Origin: Herbiconiux moechotypicola
Lineage (GTDB): Bacteria; Actinomycetota; Actinomycetes; Actinomycetales; Microbacteriaceae
DNA length: 64,000 nucleotides
Reading direction: 5' to 3'
NCBI RefSeq assembly: GCF_024979255.1
Contig: NZ_JANLCN010000002.1
Coordinates: 124,001-188,000, forward strand
How positions within the stretch are numbered: position 1 is the stretch's first letter; every line of letters begins with the position of its first letter. This document shows positions 32,897-41,940 of this stretch, piece by piece. The translations under genes were made by a program, and so were the position numbers. Under the pieces are notes generated by a model. The model was not told the DNA's origin. It saw only the letters and a program-made list of their open reading frames with translations, and did no database searches.

Positions 32897-33669
32897 CAGG
32901 CCGTGCCCGCCAGGTTCTTGCGCCGCTCCACCATGTCGGTGCGCTCGAAGTAGTGCGCCACGGTGTCGTCACCGAGCCCCTGCACCCCGCCGATCGACAG
33001 CGCGTCGAGACGCACCCGCGCGCCCTTCACGGTCATGAGCGTGATCGCCTCCGCCGCCTGCGCGCTGCCCGCCACCGCCACCATGCCGTGGTTGCCGAGC
33101 ACGATCGACGACGGCAGCTCGCCGCGCTTCTCGGTGTACTCGCGCAGCCGCGACAGGAACACCCGCCCGAGGTCGATGCCCGGAGCAGCGTACGGCACGA
33201 ACAGCGGCACCCCGATCACCACGGCCTCGTCGGAGTACACCCACTCGTCGAACGCCGTCTCGGCGTGCACGCTCGCGAGCAGCCCCACCACCGGGGTGGG
33301 GTGCGTGTGCGCCACGAACGCCGTCGGCGCCACCGACTGCACGGCGGCGTGCACGAGCGTCTCGATCGACCCGCGGCGACGCGCCCCGGACTGCACCCCC
33401 GCGTCGAGGAGCGCCGTGAGGTCCTCCTGCGTCTTCGAGGCGTCCTCCATCATCGCGATGAGCGGCTCCACCTCGGTCACCACGAAGTCGTCGCGCGTGG
33501 CCGACGACATGTACGAGCCGGAGGCCTTCACCACGATCCGCCCGTCGGGCAGGCGCTCGGAGGTGTTGCCCTCGGCGAGGATGACGAGGTCTTTCGCGGG
33601 GTCGCCGAGCGTGGTGGTGAGGGCGACGAGCTCGTCGCTCACGAGTTCGGGCTGCCAGGTGGTTGCCAT
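32896..33669 (-). CDS. class II (zinc) aldolase/adducin-family protein
   Basis: A 257-residue aldolase of the fuculose/rhamnulose-phosphate aldolase superfamily. Seen: LAEGNTSERLPDGRIVVKASGSYM (phosphate and substrate loop), acid-base Glu103 in SIETLVHA, zinc ligands His121 and His123 in AHTHP, and His194 in GNHGM. It would cleave a ketose 1-phosphate or 4/5-phosphate. Rhamnulose-1-P cleavage is already covered by the fused enzyme at 42845-44878, so a second substrate is likely. Translationally coupled to the HAD gene; lies 37 bases after the LacI gene. Confidence 0.82.
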   Translation of the reverse strand: MATTWQPELVSDELVALTTTLGDPAKDLVILAEGNTSERLPDGRIVVKASGSYMSSATRDDFVVTEVEPLIAMMEDASKTQEDLTALLDAGVQSGARRRGSIETLVHAAVQSVAPTAFVAHTHPTPVVGLLASVHAETAFDEWVYSDEAVVIGVPLFVPYAAPGIDLGRVFLSRLREYTEKRGELPSSIVLGNHGMVAVAGSAQAAEAITLMTVKGARVRLDALSIGGVQGLGDDTVAHYFERTDMVERRKNLAGTA

Positions 33670-33706
33670 GGGGTGTGTCCTTCGATGGGGGTTCGGATGA
33701 GGGTGT

Positions 33707-34714
33707 TCAGCGCCCGGGCGGTGCCGTCGACGACCGCACCACGAGCTCGGGCTCGAGCAGCACGTGTCCGTGCCGGTGCTCGTCGCCGCGGTCGATCTCG
33801 TCGAGCAGCAGCCGCACGGCCTCGCGCCCGAGTTCTTCGCGTGGCTGACGCACGGTGGTGAGCGGAACGGCGGCCGCTCCCGCCCAGGTGAGGTCGTCGA
33901 AGCCGACGACCGACACGTCGCCGGGCACGCTGATGCCGTGGCGGGCGAACTCGAGCAGGATGCCGAGCGCGATGAGGTCGTTCACGCACATGACGGCGGT
34001 GGGCAGCTCGGCCCGTGGCCGTTCGGCGAGCAGGGCGCCGACGCGCCTGCCGTCCTCGATCTGCCACGACTCGGTGGGGATGCGCTCAGGAACGACGCCG
34101 GCGGCCCGTGCCGCCCGTTCGAAGCCCTCGAAGCGGTGGTCGGTCTGGGTGGTCTCCCCGAAGCTGCCCGCGAAGGCGAGCCTGCGGTGACCGAGGCCCA
34201 CGACGTGTTCGCCGGCGATGCGCCCGCCGGCCGCGTCGTCGGTCTTCACCCAGCACCGCGGCGAGGTGGAGGAGACCCGGTCGACGTAGACGAGCGGGAT
34301 GCCCCGCGCATCCAGTTTGTCGAGCTTGGGGTCGTCTTCGTGCACGGGGGTGATGATGATGCCGTGCACCCGCTGCTGCACGAGGATGTCGAGGTTGTGC
34401 TGCTCGCGCGCGGCGTCTTCACCGTTGTGGATCATGACGACGCCCACGCCGAGGCTCTTCGCCTCGCTCTCGGCGCCGAGCGCCACGTCGACGAAGAAGG
34501 GGTTCGCGAGGTCGGCCAGCGCGAGGCCGAGGGTGCGCTGGCGCCCGGTGCGGAACCGGCGCGCCTGCTGGGTGGGGCTGAAGCCGAGGTCGGCGATCAC
34601 GTCGAGCACCCGCTCGCGGGTCTCGGCGGCCACGTAGCTGGGCCGGTTGAGCACGTTGCTCACCGTGCCCGCGGAGACGCCGGCGCGCACTGCGACGTCG
34701 CGGATGGTCGCCAT
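33707..34714 (-). CDS. LacI-family regulator of the rhamnose locus
   Basis: A 335-residue LacI/GalR protein. The HTH TIRDVAVRAGVSAGTVSNVLN and hinge GFSPTQQARRFRTGRQR lie at 3-63 and the periplasmic-binding-like domain follows (LGLALADLANPFFVDVA, IIITPVHEDD, VMCVNDLIALGILLE, SVVGFDDLTWAGAAAVPLTTVRQP). It precedes the aldolase-HAD-kinase genes in the same direction. LacI-type operators occur before rhaI (30574-30585), and different palindromes lie at the promoters near 41.8 and 42.8 kb. Rhamnose or rhamnulose is the expected ligand; not shown by sequence. Confidence 0.85.
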   Translation of the reverse strand: MATIRDVAVRAGVSAGTVSNVLNRPSYVAAETRERVLDVIADLGFSPTQQARRFRTGRQRTLGLALADLANPFFVDVALGAESEAKSLGVGVVMIHNGEDAAREQHNLDILVQQRVHGIIITPVHEDDPKLDKLDARGIPLVYVDRVSSTSPRCWVKTDDAAGGRIAGEHVVGLGHRRLAFAGSFGETTQTDHRFEGFERAARAAGVVPERIPTESWQIEDGRRVGALLAERPRAELPTAVMCVNDLIALGILLEFARHGISVPGDVSVVGFDDLTWAGAAAVPLTTVRQPREELGREAVRLLLDEIDRGDEHRHGHVLLEPELVVRSSTAPPGR

Positions 34715-34738
34715 GGGCCGGCCTCCTCTCGGGGTGAG

Positions 34739-34775
34739 CCGGGGCCCGCCACGCGCGATGCGTCACGGGCCCCGG
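34739..34775 (-). terminator. hairpin after rhaS
   Basis: Perfect 10-base arms CCGGGGCCCG (34739-34748) and CGGGCCCCGG (34766-34775) with a 17-base loop, between the rhaS stop and the LacI start. It would end the transporter transcript. Confidence 0.6.
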
Positions 34776-34802
34776 TTCTGGCTGATCGGTGTCAGAGAAC
34801 GA

Positions 34803-35846
34803 CTAGAACGAGAAGTCGCCCACGTTGTCCTTGTCGAACACGAACATCGGGCCGAGCACGATCTCGCCGTTCTCGCCGACGGTGTACTCGCCGAGCTTGC
34901 CCGCCTCGAAGGTGTCGCCCTCGGCACCGGTGATGGTGCCGTTGATGAGCGCGTCAGCCGCGTAGGAGGCCAGGTAGCCGAGGTCCTCGGGGTTCCACAG
35001 GCCGAACTGCTCGACGATGCCGCTGTTCACGTACTCCGCCATCTCGCTGGGGAGACCGAGGCCGGTCACCCACACCTTGCCCTGGTACTCCGGGGTGTCG
35101 GCGAGGTAGTGGGCCGCTTCCTTCACCGAGACGGTGTCGGGGGCGATGATGGCCTTGAGGTCGGGGATCGACTGCATGAGGCCCTGGGCCTCCTGGTAGG
35201 CCTTCTCGTCCTGGTCGTCACCGTAGGCGACCTTGGCCACCGTGATGTTCGGGTGGTCCTTCTCGATCAGCGCCTGGATCGCGTCGACCCACGCGTTGAG
35301 GTTGGCCGCGTTCGCGCCACCGGAGAGGATGGCGATGGTGCCGCCCTCGTCTCCGAGGTGGTCGGCGGTCAGCTGCACGAGACCCTCGGCGATGCCGTCG
35401 ACGGTCGCCTGGTTGACGAACACGTCGCGGCAGTCGGTGTCGGTGTCGTAGGCGACGACCTTGATGCCCTGGCTCTGCGCCTGCGAGAGGTCGTTGCAGA
35501 CGGCGGTGGGGTCGTTCGCGGCGATCGCGATCGCCTTCTGGCCGGTCTGGATGGCGGTCTGGATGAAGGGCACCTGGTCGGCCGAGCCGGTCGCCGTGGG
35601 TCCCTCCTCCTTGAACGTCATGCCCAGCTCCTCGGCGCCTTCGGCGGCACCCTTGTCGGAGGCCTCGAAGTACTTGTTGCCGAGGCTCTTCGGGATGAAG
35701 GTGACGCTCGCGTCACCGCCTCCCGCGCTGTCGGTCGACCCGGTGGTGCCTCCGCCGGCACAGCCGGCCAGCAGCAGCGCCGACGCGGCGAGCGCGGTGG
35801 CCCCGAGGACGGCCTTGCGGGAGAACCCGCGTGATGTGAACCTCAT
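34803..35846 (-). CDS. rhaS: rhamnose ABC transporter substrate-binding lipoprotein
   Basis: A 347-residue binding protein. Signal peptide with lipobox LLLAGCAGG (Cys29) anchors it outside the membrane. The mature part opens VTFIPKSLGNKYFEASDKGA, typical of CUT2 sugar binders of the RhaS group; AIAIAANDPTAV, YDTDTDCRDVFVNQAT and LSGGANAANLNAW follow. Four genes ATPase-permease-permease-binder stand in the order RhaT-P-Q-S as in rhizobial and actinobacterial rhamnose importers. ATG 35846 has AAGGAAG upstream. A hairpin follows the gene. Confidence 0.88.
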   Translation of the reverse strand: MRFTSRGFSRKAVLGATALAASALLLAGCAGGGTTGSTDSAGGGDASVTFIPKSLGNKYFEASDKGAAEGAEELGMTFKEEGPTATGSADQVPFIQTAIQTGQKAIAIAANDPTAVCNDLSQAQSQGIKVVAYDTDTDCRDVFVNQATVDGIAEGLVQLTADHLGDEGGTIAILSGGANAANLNAWVDAIQALIEKDHPNITVAKVAYGDDQDEKAYQEAQGLMQSIPDLKAIIAPDTVSVKEAAHYLADTPEYQGKVWVTGLGLPSEMAEYVNSGIVEQFGLWNPEDLGYLASYAADALINGTITGAEGDTFEAGKLGEYTVGENGEIVLGPMFVFDKDNVGDFSF

Positions 35847-35907
35847 TGTTCTTCCTTCCCTTGCGGTGTGTGGTGCAGGTGTGTGACTCGTGATGGATGG
35901 ATGGATG

Positions 35908-36954
35908 TCATGCCGCCGCGGTGACCGCGGAGGCCTTCGACCGTCGGCGCCGCGAGATGAATCCCGCGATGCTCGCCACGACGACGGAGAAGATGAGAGC
36001 AGCACCGGTGACGATGCTGATGGTGTCGGAGCCGATTCCGGCCAGCTGGAGAGTCTTGTTGAGGGCCGCGATGAGGAGGCCGCCGGCGAGGGCGCCGAGC
36101 AGGGTTCCCTTGCCGCCCCAGATCGAGACGCCGCCGAGCACGATGGCGGTCACCACCTGCAGCTCGAAGCCGAAGCCGTTGGTGCCGATGGCGTTGGAGT
36201 ACTGGAGCGTGAAGTACACCCCGGTGGCTCCGGCGACCAGCCCGCTCAGCACGAACAGGATGAGGCGGGTGCGGTTCACCGGCACGCCCGAGAACGCGGC
36301 GTTCTCGGGGCTCAGGCCGATGGCGAACACCCCTCGGCCGAACGGCGTGAAGTGCAGCAGCAGCCCGAACGCGATGGCGAGCACGATGATCGCCACGGTC
36401 ACCACCGGGAACGGCAGCCCGAGCAGCGGGGCGGTGAGGAACCGCGGGATCTCGGCCGGGAAGTCGGTGATGGAGGTGGTGCCGAGCAACCCGACCGCGA
36501 TGCCGCGGAACAGCGCCAGGGTACCGATCGTGACCGCGAGGCTCGGCAGCCCCACCACCGTCACGAGCACCCCGTTGAGCACGCCGACGAGACCACCGGC
36601 CACCACGCCGATGACCGCGGCGAGCCCGACCGGCACGCCGGCCTGGAAGGCCAGGCCGAACAGCGCGCTCGAGAACCCGAGGATGGAGCCCACCGAGAGG
36701 TCGATGTCGCCCGTGATGATGATGAGCGTCACCGGCAGCAGCATGATGAGCACCGGGGCGGCGTTGAGGATCATCGTCTGGTAGGTGTACGGCTGCGCGA
36801 AGAACGGCACGGTGAGCGTGCCGACGATGAGCAGCAGCACGATCGCCAGGATGATGACCGACTCCGGCCGCAGCAGCGCGCGGCGCCAGAGCGGCCGGCC
36901 GTGGCGCAGGTAGCGCGTGGCGTCGGTGGGCGCGGTGGTCGTGGCGGCGGTCAT
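35908..36954 (-). CDS. rhaQ: rhamnose ABC transporter permease RhaQ
   Basis: A 348-residue CUT2 permease with about eight to ten helices. LIIITGDIDLSVGSILGFSSALFG and GLPSLAVTIGTLALFRGIAVG are conserved family stretches; the C-terminal half has TAIVLGGVSIWGGKGTLLGAL and GALAGGLLIAALN. It overlaps rhaP by 4 bases (ATGA). The RhaP/RhaQ names are assigned by gene order and could be interchanged. Confidence 0.87.
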   Translation of the reverse strand: MTAATTTAPTDATRYLRHGRPLWRRALLRPESVIILAIVLLLIVGTLTVPFFAQPYTYQTMILNAAPVLIMLLPVTLIIITGDIDLSVGSILGFSSALFGLAFQAGVPVGLAAVIGVVAGGLVGVLNGVLVTVVGLPSLAVTIGTLALFRGIAVGLLGTTSITDFPAEIPRFLTAPLLGLPFPVVTVAIIVLAIAFGLLLHFTPFGRGVFAIGLSPENAAFSGVPVNRTRLILFVLSGLVAGATGVYFTLQYSNAIGTNGFGFELQVVTAIVLGGVSIWGGKGTLLGALAGGLLIAALNKTLQLAGIGSDTISIVTGAALIFSVVVASIAGFISRRRRSKASAVTAAA

Positions 36955-37979
36955 GATGCGCTCCCGCTTCTCTTGGCCCGCCGGGTGCGGGTGATGAACA
37001 GGATGCGGTCGAGCAGGATCGCACCCACGATGAACAGACCCACCAGCGCCTGCTGCCAGAGGCTCGGCACTCCGAGTACCGGGAGGGCGCTGGAGATGGT
37101 GGCGAGGAAGAAGGCGCCGAGCGCGACGCCCCAGATGGTGCCGGAGCCGCCGACGATCGCGACGCCGCCGACCACCGCGGCCGCCACCGCCTCGAGCTCG
37201 TAGCCCGTGCCGACCTTCGCGTCTCCCGTGGCGTAGATGGCCAGGTAGACCAGGCCCGCGAGACCCGCGAGGGCACCACTGGTGGTGAAGGCGGTGAGCG
37301 TGAGCCGACGCTCGCTGAGACCGAAGAGCGTCGCCGCCTCGGGGTTCGAGCCGAGCGCGTAGAGGTCACGTCCCGCCCGCCGGCTCGTCATGAACCAGCC
37401 GACCAGCAGCACCACGATGAGCACCACGATCAGCAGCAGCGGGATGGTGAGGAAGGGCGTGGTGCCGAACTGGCGGAACTCGGGGGGCAGCCAGCTCGAA
37501 CGGATGAAGTGCGGTCCGATCCAGAGGATCGCGATGCCCCGGTAGGCGTACAGCGTTCCCAGGGTGATCACGAGCGATGGCACCTTGAGGAAGGCCACGA
37601 GCAGACCGTTGATGAGACCGAGGAACGCGCCCAGCGCGACACCGATGAGCACCACCAGCGGGATCGGCATGCCCTCCACGTTCGCGAACAGGAATCCGGA
37701 GGTGTAGGTGGAGAGGCAGAGGATCGAGCCGACCGAGAGGTCGATGTTCCTCGTGATGATGACGATCGCCTCGCCGATGGCGATGAGGATGAGGATGGTC
37801 GGCTGCCGCAGCAGCTCGCGCCACCCGCCGTCGGAGAAGACGAAGGTCGGCTGGATGGCCGCCGTCACCGCGACGAGCGCGATGATGAGCACGACCAGGC
37901 CGAACTCGCGGGCTCTCAGCAGCTTCTGGATCCAGGATCTGCCCGCCTCGACGGGCGGGACGCTGTGGGTGACGCTCAT
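36951..37979 (-). CDS. rhaP: rhamnose ABC transporter permease RhaP
   Basis: A 342-residue CUT2 permease. GEAIVIITRNIDLSVGSILCLSTY and KVPSLVITLGTLYAYRGIAIL are the family motifs; AAAVVGGVAIVGGSGTIWGVAL follows. Starts ATG 37979 overlapping the stop of rhaT, and its own stop overlaps the rhaQ start, so the importer subunits are strictly coupled. Confidence 0.87.
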   Translation of the reverse strand: MSVTHSVPPVEAGRSWIQKLLRAREFGLVVLIIALVAVTAAIQPTFVFSDGGWRELLRQPTILILIAIGEAIVIITRNIDLSVGSILCLSTYTSGFLFANVEGMPIPLVVLIGVALGAFLGLINGLLVAFLKVPSLVITLGTLYAYRGIAILWIGPHFIRSSWLPPEFRQFGTTPFLTIPLLLIVVLIVVLLVGWFMTSRRAGRDLYALGSNPEAATLFGLSERRLTLTAFTTSGALAGLAGLVYLAIYATGDAKVGTGYELEAVAAAVVGGVAIVGGSGTIWGVALGAFFLATISSALPVLGVPSLWQQALVGLFIVGAILLDRILFITRTRRAKRSGSAS

Positions 37980-39493
37980 GCGGCGGCCTCCCCTTCTTCG
38001 GTGGCGTGGGTCGCGGCGTACATGACGTTCTCGGGGGTGGCCTGTTCTCGGGAGAGCTCCGCGGTGATGCGGCCCTCGCGCACCACGAGCACGCGGTCGG
38101 CCATGCCGAGCACCTCGGGCAGCTCCGACGAGATCATGAGCAGGGCGACGCCCGTGCCGGCGAGCTCGGAGAGCAGGCGGTGCACCTCGGACTTGGTGCC
38201 CACGTCGATGCCGCGGGTGGGCTCGTCGACGATGAGGAACTTCGGCTGCGTGGCGAGCCACTTGCCGAGCACCACCTTCTGCTGGTTGCCGCCGGAGAGC
38301 ATCGAGGCCTCGGTGTCGAGCGCGTGCGTCTTCACCTGCAGCCGCGATGCCCAGGTGCGCGCCGCCGGCTCCTCGAGCGACGAGGTGATGAAGCCGAACT
38401 TCGCCAGGTTCTCGCGGATGGCGAGGGTGATGTTCTGCTGCACCCCGGCCGCCATCGCGAGACCCTGCTTGCGCCGGTCTTCGGGAACGAAGCCCATCCC
38501 GAGCCGCATGGCGGCCATCGGGTTCTTGGGCGGAACCGCCTTGCCGCCGATCGAGACCGATCCGGAGTCGTAGCGGTCGACGCCGAACACGGCGCGGGCG
38601 ATCTCGCTGCGCCCCGCGCCGACGAGTCCGGCGAAGGCCACGATCTCGCCCGAGCGCACGGTGAAGCTCACGTCGTCGAACACCCCGGCGCTGGTGAGGT
38701 TCTTCACTTCGAGCACGGGCTCGCCGATGGTGGTCTCCTGCTTCGGGAAGAGGTTCTCCACGCTGCGGCCCACCATCTGGCGGATGATCGCGTCTTCGGT
38801 GACCTCGGCCGCCTTGTTGGTGGCGATGTAGGTGCCGTCGCGCATCACGGTGATGGTGTCGCAGAGCGAGAACACCTCGTCGAAGCGGTGCGAGATGAAG
38901 ATGAGCCCGCGGCCCTCGTCGCGCAGCTGCCGGGCGATGCCCATCAGCCGGTCGACCTCCACGCCCGAGAGCGCCGCGGTCGGCTCGTCCATGATGATGA
39001 CCTTCGCGCCCACCGAGATCGACTTGGCGATCTCCACCACCTGCTGGTCGGCGATCGAGAGCCCGCGCGCCTCGCGCTCGGGGTCGATCGGCACGCCGAG
39101 CCGGCGGGTGAGCTCGAGGGTCTCGCGGCGCATCTTGGCGCGGTCGAGGCCGCCGAAGCGGGTGTAGGGCTGGCGGCCCACGAAGATGTTCTCGGCCACC
39201 GTGAGGTCGGGGAAGAGGGTGGGCTCCTGGTAGATCACCGCGATGCCCGCCTCCTTCGCCTCCTTCGTGTTGTGGAAGTCGACGCTCTGGCCCTCGAGGG
39301 TGAACTCGCCGTCGTCGCGGTGGTAGAGACCGCCGATGATCTTCACCAGCGTCGACTTGCCGGCACCGTTCTCGCCCACGAGCGCGTGGATCGATCCCGC
39401 CTCGAGGGTGAGATCGGCGCTGATGAGGGCCTTGACGGCGCCGAACGACTTGCTCACGCCGGTCAGCTGCATCAGTGGGGTGGTGTCGGTCAT
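37976..39493 (-). CDS. rhaT: rhamnose ABC transporter ATP-binding protein
   Basis: A 505-residue double ATPase of the CUT2 class. Domain 1: Walker A GENGAGKST (about 39-47), Walker B VIIMDEPTAALS, switch FISHRFDEVF. Domain 2 (from about 245): degenerate Walker A GLVGAGRSE, signature LSGGNQQKVVLGKWL, Walker B LIVDEPTRGIDVG. This asymmetric pair is normal in monosaccharide importers. ATG 39493 overlaps the stop of the epimerase gene. Named RhaT here in the rhizobial sense (ATPase), not the E. coli RhaT symporter. Confidence 0.9.
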   Translation of the reverse strand: MTDTTPLMQLTGVSKSFGAVKALISADLTLEAGSIHALVGENGAGKSTLVKIIGGLYHRDDGEFTLEGQSVDFHNTKEAKEAGIAVIYQEPTLFPDLTVAENIFVGRQPYTRFGGLDRAKMRRETLELTRRLGVPIDPEREARGLSIADQQVVEIAKSISVGAKVIIMDEPTAALSGVEVDRLMGIARQLRDEGRGLIFISHRFDEVFSLCDTITVMRDGTYIATNKAAEVTEDAIIRQMVGRSVENLFPKQETTIGEPVLEVKNLTSAGVFDDVSFTVRSGEIVAFAGLVGAGRSEIARAVFGVDRYDSGSVSIGGKAVPPKNPMAAMRLGMGFVPEDRRKQGLAMAAGVQQNITLAIRENLAKFGFITSSLEEPAARTWASRLQVKTHALDTEASMLSGGNQQKVVLGKWLATQPKFLIVDEPTRGIDVGTKSEVHRLLSELAGTGVALLMISSELPEVLGMADRVLVVREGRITAELSREQATPENVMYAATHATEEGEAAA

Positions 39494-40485
39494 GCGGTCA
39501 CCTCGATCTGGATGGAGTAGGAGCGGCTCTCCCCGGGCTGGAGCTCGGGGAGCCGGCCGTTCTCGCGGGCTGCAGCCCGGCCCTGAATCTCCGGCGTGTT
39601 CGCCGGCTCCAGGCCGAGCACGAAGTGTTTCGTGGCGGTGAGCTTCCACTGGAAGACCGCCGGGAGGGTGTCGGAGTACCGGAGGGTGAGCGCCATGCCG
39701 CGGGTGGGGTTCACCACGCGCGCCACGCGCTCGTCGCCCGCCTCGTGGATGTAGACCTGCTCACGGAACCCGACGGTCGGCTCGCCGATGCGGGTGCGCT
39801 CCTCGAAGCCCTCCACCGCATCCGGGTCGCGCGGCACGACGCTGCGGGCCGGGATGTCGACGGTGGTGCCGGCCTCGAGCAGGGGCCAGCCGAGGTTCAC
39901 GTGGTAGAGCACCATGTGCGGGCTCGGGTTCTCGCCCTCGTTGGTGACGGTGTCGTCGATGGTGAACGAGTTCGACCCCACCTCCGACCAGATGCGGCGG
40001 GTGAGCACCAGGTTCTCGTGGAACACGGCGGTCTGCCGCACCTGGCCGCCCACGGCCACGATCTCGGGGGTGGCGGTCACCTCGCCGACGCGAGCCGGGA
40101 TGCTGCCGATGCGTCCGTGCATCCCGACCACACCGGCCTCGTCGTCGGCCGGTGGGCCGAAGCTGTCGAGGCCGCAGGTGGTCACCAGGCCGCCGCCGAA
40201 GGTGCGCAGCCAGCCGCGGCCCTCGGGCTCGTAGGCGTCGGGCCGGGTGATGCCGGTCGACGAGATCCACGCCAGCGGCACCCCGTTGTATGAAGCGGCA
40301 CCGATGTCGAGACCGCGGTCGGGGTGCACGTCGAACTCGAGCCCGCCGCCGTTGACCACCCTGAAGCGCCGGGCGCCCCGGGCCGGACCGTCGTCCTCGA
40401 CGAAGCGGTCGACCCTGGCCACCTGCTCCAGCGAGCCGATGCGGGGCAGCGCCTCGGGCAGCGCTGTTCCGAAGATGTCAGCCAA
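39490..40485 (-). CDS. DUF4432 / aldose 1-epimerase-like protein
   Basis: A 331-residue beta-sandwich protein of the galactose-mutarotase fold (DUF4432). Visible: GGLEFDVHPDRGLDIGAASYNGVPLAWIS, the family hallmark, and VLYHVNLGWPLLEAG plus VFQWKLTATKHFVLGLEPANTP. In this place it would interconvert rhamnose anomers after import. The start is TTG 40485 with AGGAG upstream, inside the end of the preceding gene (8-base overlap). Coupled to rhaT by ATGA. Confidence 0.82.
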   Translation of the reverse strand: MADIFGTALPEALPRIGSLEQVARVDRFVEDDGPARGARRFRVVNGGGLEFDVHPDRGLDIGAASYNGVPLAWISSTGITRPDAYEPEGRGWLRTFGGGLVTTCGLDSFGPPADDEAGVVGMHGRIGSIPARVGEVTATPEIVAVGGQVRQTAVFHENLVLTRRIWSEVGSNSFTIDDTVTNEGENPSPHMVLYHVNLGWPLLEAGTTVDIPARSVVPRDPDAVEGFEERTRIGEPTVGFREQVYIHEAGDERVARVVNPTRGMALTLRYSDTLPAVFQWKLTATKHFVLGLEPANTPEIQGRAAARENGRLPELQPGESRSYSIQIEVTA

Positions 40486-41719
40486 TGTGCCCCAGCTCCT
40501 GGTTCTCGGGCCCGAAGTGCTTCAGCACCACGAGGTCGTCGGTGGCGCTGCGGTTCGAGATGGTGACGCCGGCGCGGGCCGCCTTCTCCGACACGAAGAA
40601 CTCGTCCTGGCTGAGCTGGCCGAAGCGGATGAGCGTGGCGGCCTGGGCGTCGTGGTCACCGAAGGTGCCCGCCCCCTGCACCACGATGGCGCCGTAGGCG
40701 TCCTGATCGGTGATGGTGACGGTCTGGCCGGGCTTCACGGTGAGCTCCTTCGCGCTGAAGGAGGTGGAGCGGAAGACGATCCAGTTCTCGACGTAGGCCG
40801 AGCCGCCGTCGGCCGCCGAGGCTTCCGTGGCGTAGGGGCGCATGAAGCGGTTCGCCACGAAGTCGGCGTCGACGTTCTTCTCCCAGTCGAGCAGGTCGAG
40901 CACGAAGTCGTAGTCGCCGTGGTGCTCGTGCGGAACGTCTTTCCAGAGCAGCTCCTCGGGCACCTCGCGGTTGTTGCTCCACGACTCGCACATGCAGAAC
41001 ACGTCGCTGGCCGACTGGGGCTCGTAGGTGCAGATGCTCGCGGGGGCGTGCAGCACGCCCGAGGGGATGTCCCATCCGGTGCCGAGCTGGGTGCGGTAGC
41101 CGAGGGAGTAGTCGGTGATGCGGTTGTCACCGCCGCGGGTGAAGCGCTCGAGGCGCTCCTTCAACTGCTCGCGGGTCGTAGCCGGCTGGAGGCCCAGGAA
41201 CGACACGGCCTGGTCGCCGGTGTAGTTGTTCATGTGCGGCGAGTAGTAGTAGGCCTCCGGCTTTCCGACCTTGTCGACCAGCGCGGCCTTCTCGTCGCTG
41301 TGGTGCACGTGGAAGGGCAGCGGCTGCAGGTTGTCGTAGAACTTCGAGTACATCGTCCAGCCGCCGAACTTCTCCTGCAGGCGGGAGCCGATGACCTCGG
41401 CCTTGTGGTGCGACACGAACTCGTCGAAGGGCAGCAGGCCGCCGTCGGGGTCGACCACGAGGCTGAGGCCCTCCCACGGGCCGGTGAGCGGGCCGTTGTC
41501 GGCGCGCACGGTGGAGGCGAGCCAGCGCTCGTCGACGCCGCCGCGGGTCTGCTGGAAGGGGAAGTAGTCGTCGGGGTGCAGGCGGATGCGGCGGCCGGGA
41601 GTGCAGAACGCCCTGGGAACCCAGGCGGGTGCGAAGCGCACGATGCCGTTGCCCGCATCCAGTGCTCGATCGAATCCGCTCGCCGAGGAGGAGACGTTCT
41701 CGTAAGGCTCCGAGGTCAT
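40478..41719 (-). CDS. cupin, mannose-6-phosphate-isomerase-like protein of unknown role
   Basis: A 413-residue protein of the class I phosphomannose-isomerase / double-cupin type. PWEGLSLVVDPDGGLLPFDEF, then YDNLQPLPFHVHHSDEKA with metal-type His residues, TGWDIPSGVLHAPASICTYEPQ and the C-terminal cupin strands GQTVTITDQDAYGAIVVQGAG are seen. It is first in the transporter operon. None of the known rhamnose steps needs it; it might isomerise a related sugar, or be a sensor. I cannot name a family with certainty. ATG 41719 has AAGGG 8 bases upstream. Confidence 0.7.
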   Translation of the reverse strand: MTSEPYENVSSSASGFDRALDAGNGIVRFAPAWVPRAFCTPGRRIRLHPDDYFPFQQTRGGVDERWLASTVRADNGPLTGPWEGLSLVVDPDGGLLPFDEFVSHHKAEVIGSRLQEKFGGWTMYSKFYDNLQPLPFHVHHSDEKAALVDKVGKPEAYYYSPHMNNYTGDQAVSFLGLQPATTREQLKERLERFTRGGDNRITDYSLGYRTQLGTGWDIPSGVLHAPASICTYEPQSASDVFCMCESWSNNREVPEELLWKDVPHEHHGDYDFVLDLLDWEKNVDADFVANRFMRPYATEASAADGGSAYVENWIVFRSTSFSAKELTVKPGQTVTITDQDAYGAIVVQGAGTFGDHDAQAATLIRFGQLSQDEFFVSEKAARAGVTISNRSATDDLVVLKHFGPENQELGHIG

Positions 41720-41782
41720 CGTTGACGCCCTTCATTGGGTCGAGGCGTCGACGATTCCCACCGCGACGCTGCTTACAGGAGA

Positions 41783-41833
41783 TGGTTCAATGAACCACGT
41801 CGGAAATGTAACACCGGCCATTTTGTGTGTCAA
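41783..41833 (-). promoter_or_regulatory. promoter and operators of the rhamnose transporter operon
   Basis: Minus strand: TTGACA (41833-41828), 17 bases, TACATT (41810-41805), a near-consensus promoter. TGTTACATTTC covers the -10 (41813-41803), and the perfect palindrome TGGTTCAATGAACCA (41783-41797) sits at the expected start point. Two different regulators could block it. GTGTGT/ACACAC (41825-41851) flank the -35. Confidence 0.75.
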
Positions 41834-41886
41834 CGGTTTTTCTCAACACACGTTCGATCCCCGGTTTTTCAAGCGTTATAGACCTG

Positions 41887-41917
41887 TGATGTTAGATTTG
41901 CGTAAGATGTAACATCA
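41887..41917. promoter_or_regulatory. DeoR-type operator before the regulator gene
   Basis: TGATGTTA (41887-41894) and TAACATCA (41910-41917) are 8-base inverted arms with a 15-base spacer, 24 bases before the deoR-type ATG. Both arms contain TGTTA-type words also found in the two flanking operon promoters, so autoregulation is likely. Confidence 0.65.
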
Positions 41918-41940
41918 ATCTCACAGCAGGGCGGAATCAC

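Noticed and set aside
32896-33669. Calling the class II aldolase RhaD
   Set aside because: The locus already has the fused rhamnulose-1-P aldolase/dehydrogenase, and this aldolase is coupled to a non-RhaB kinase; substrate left open.
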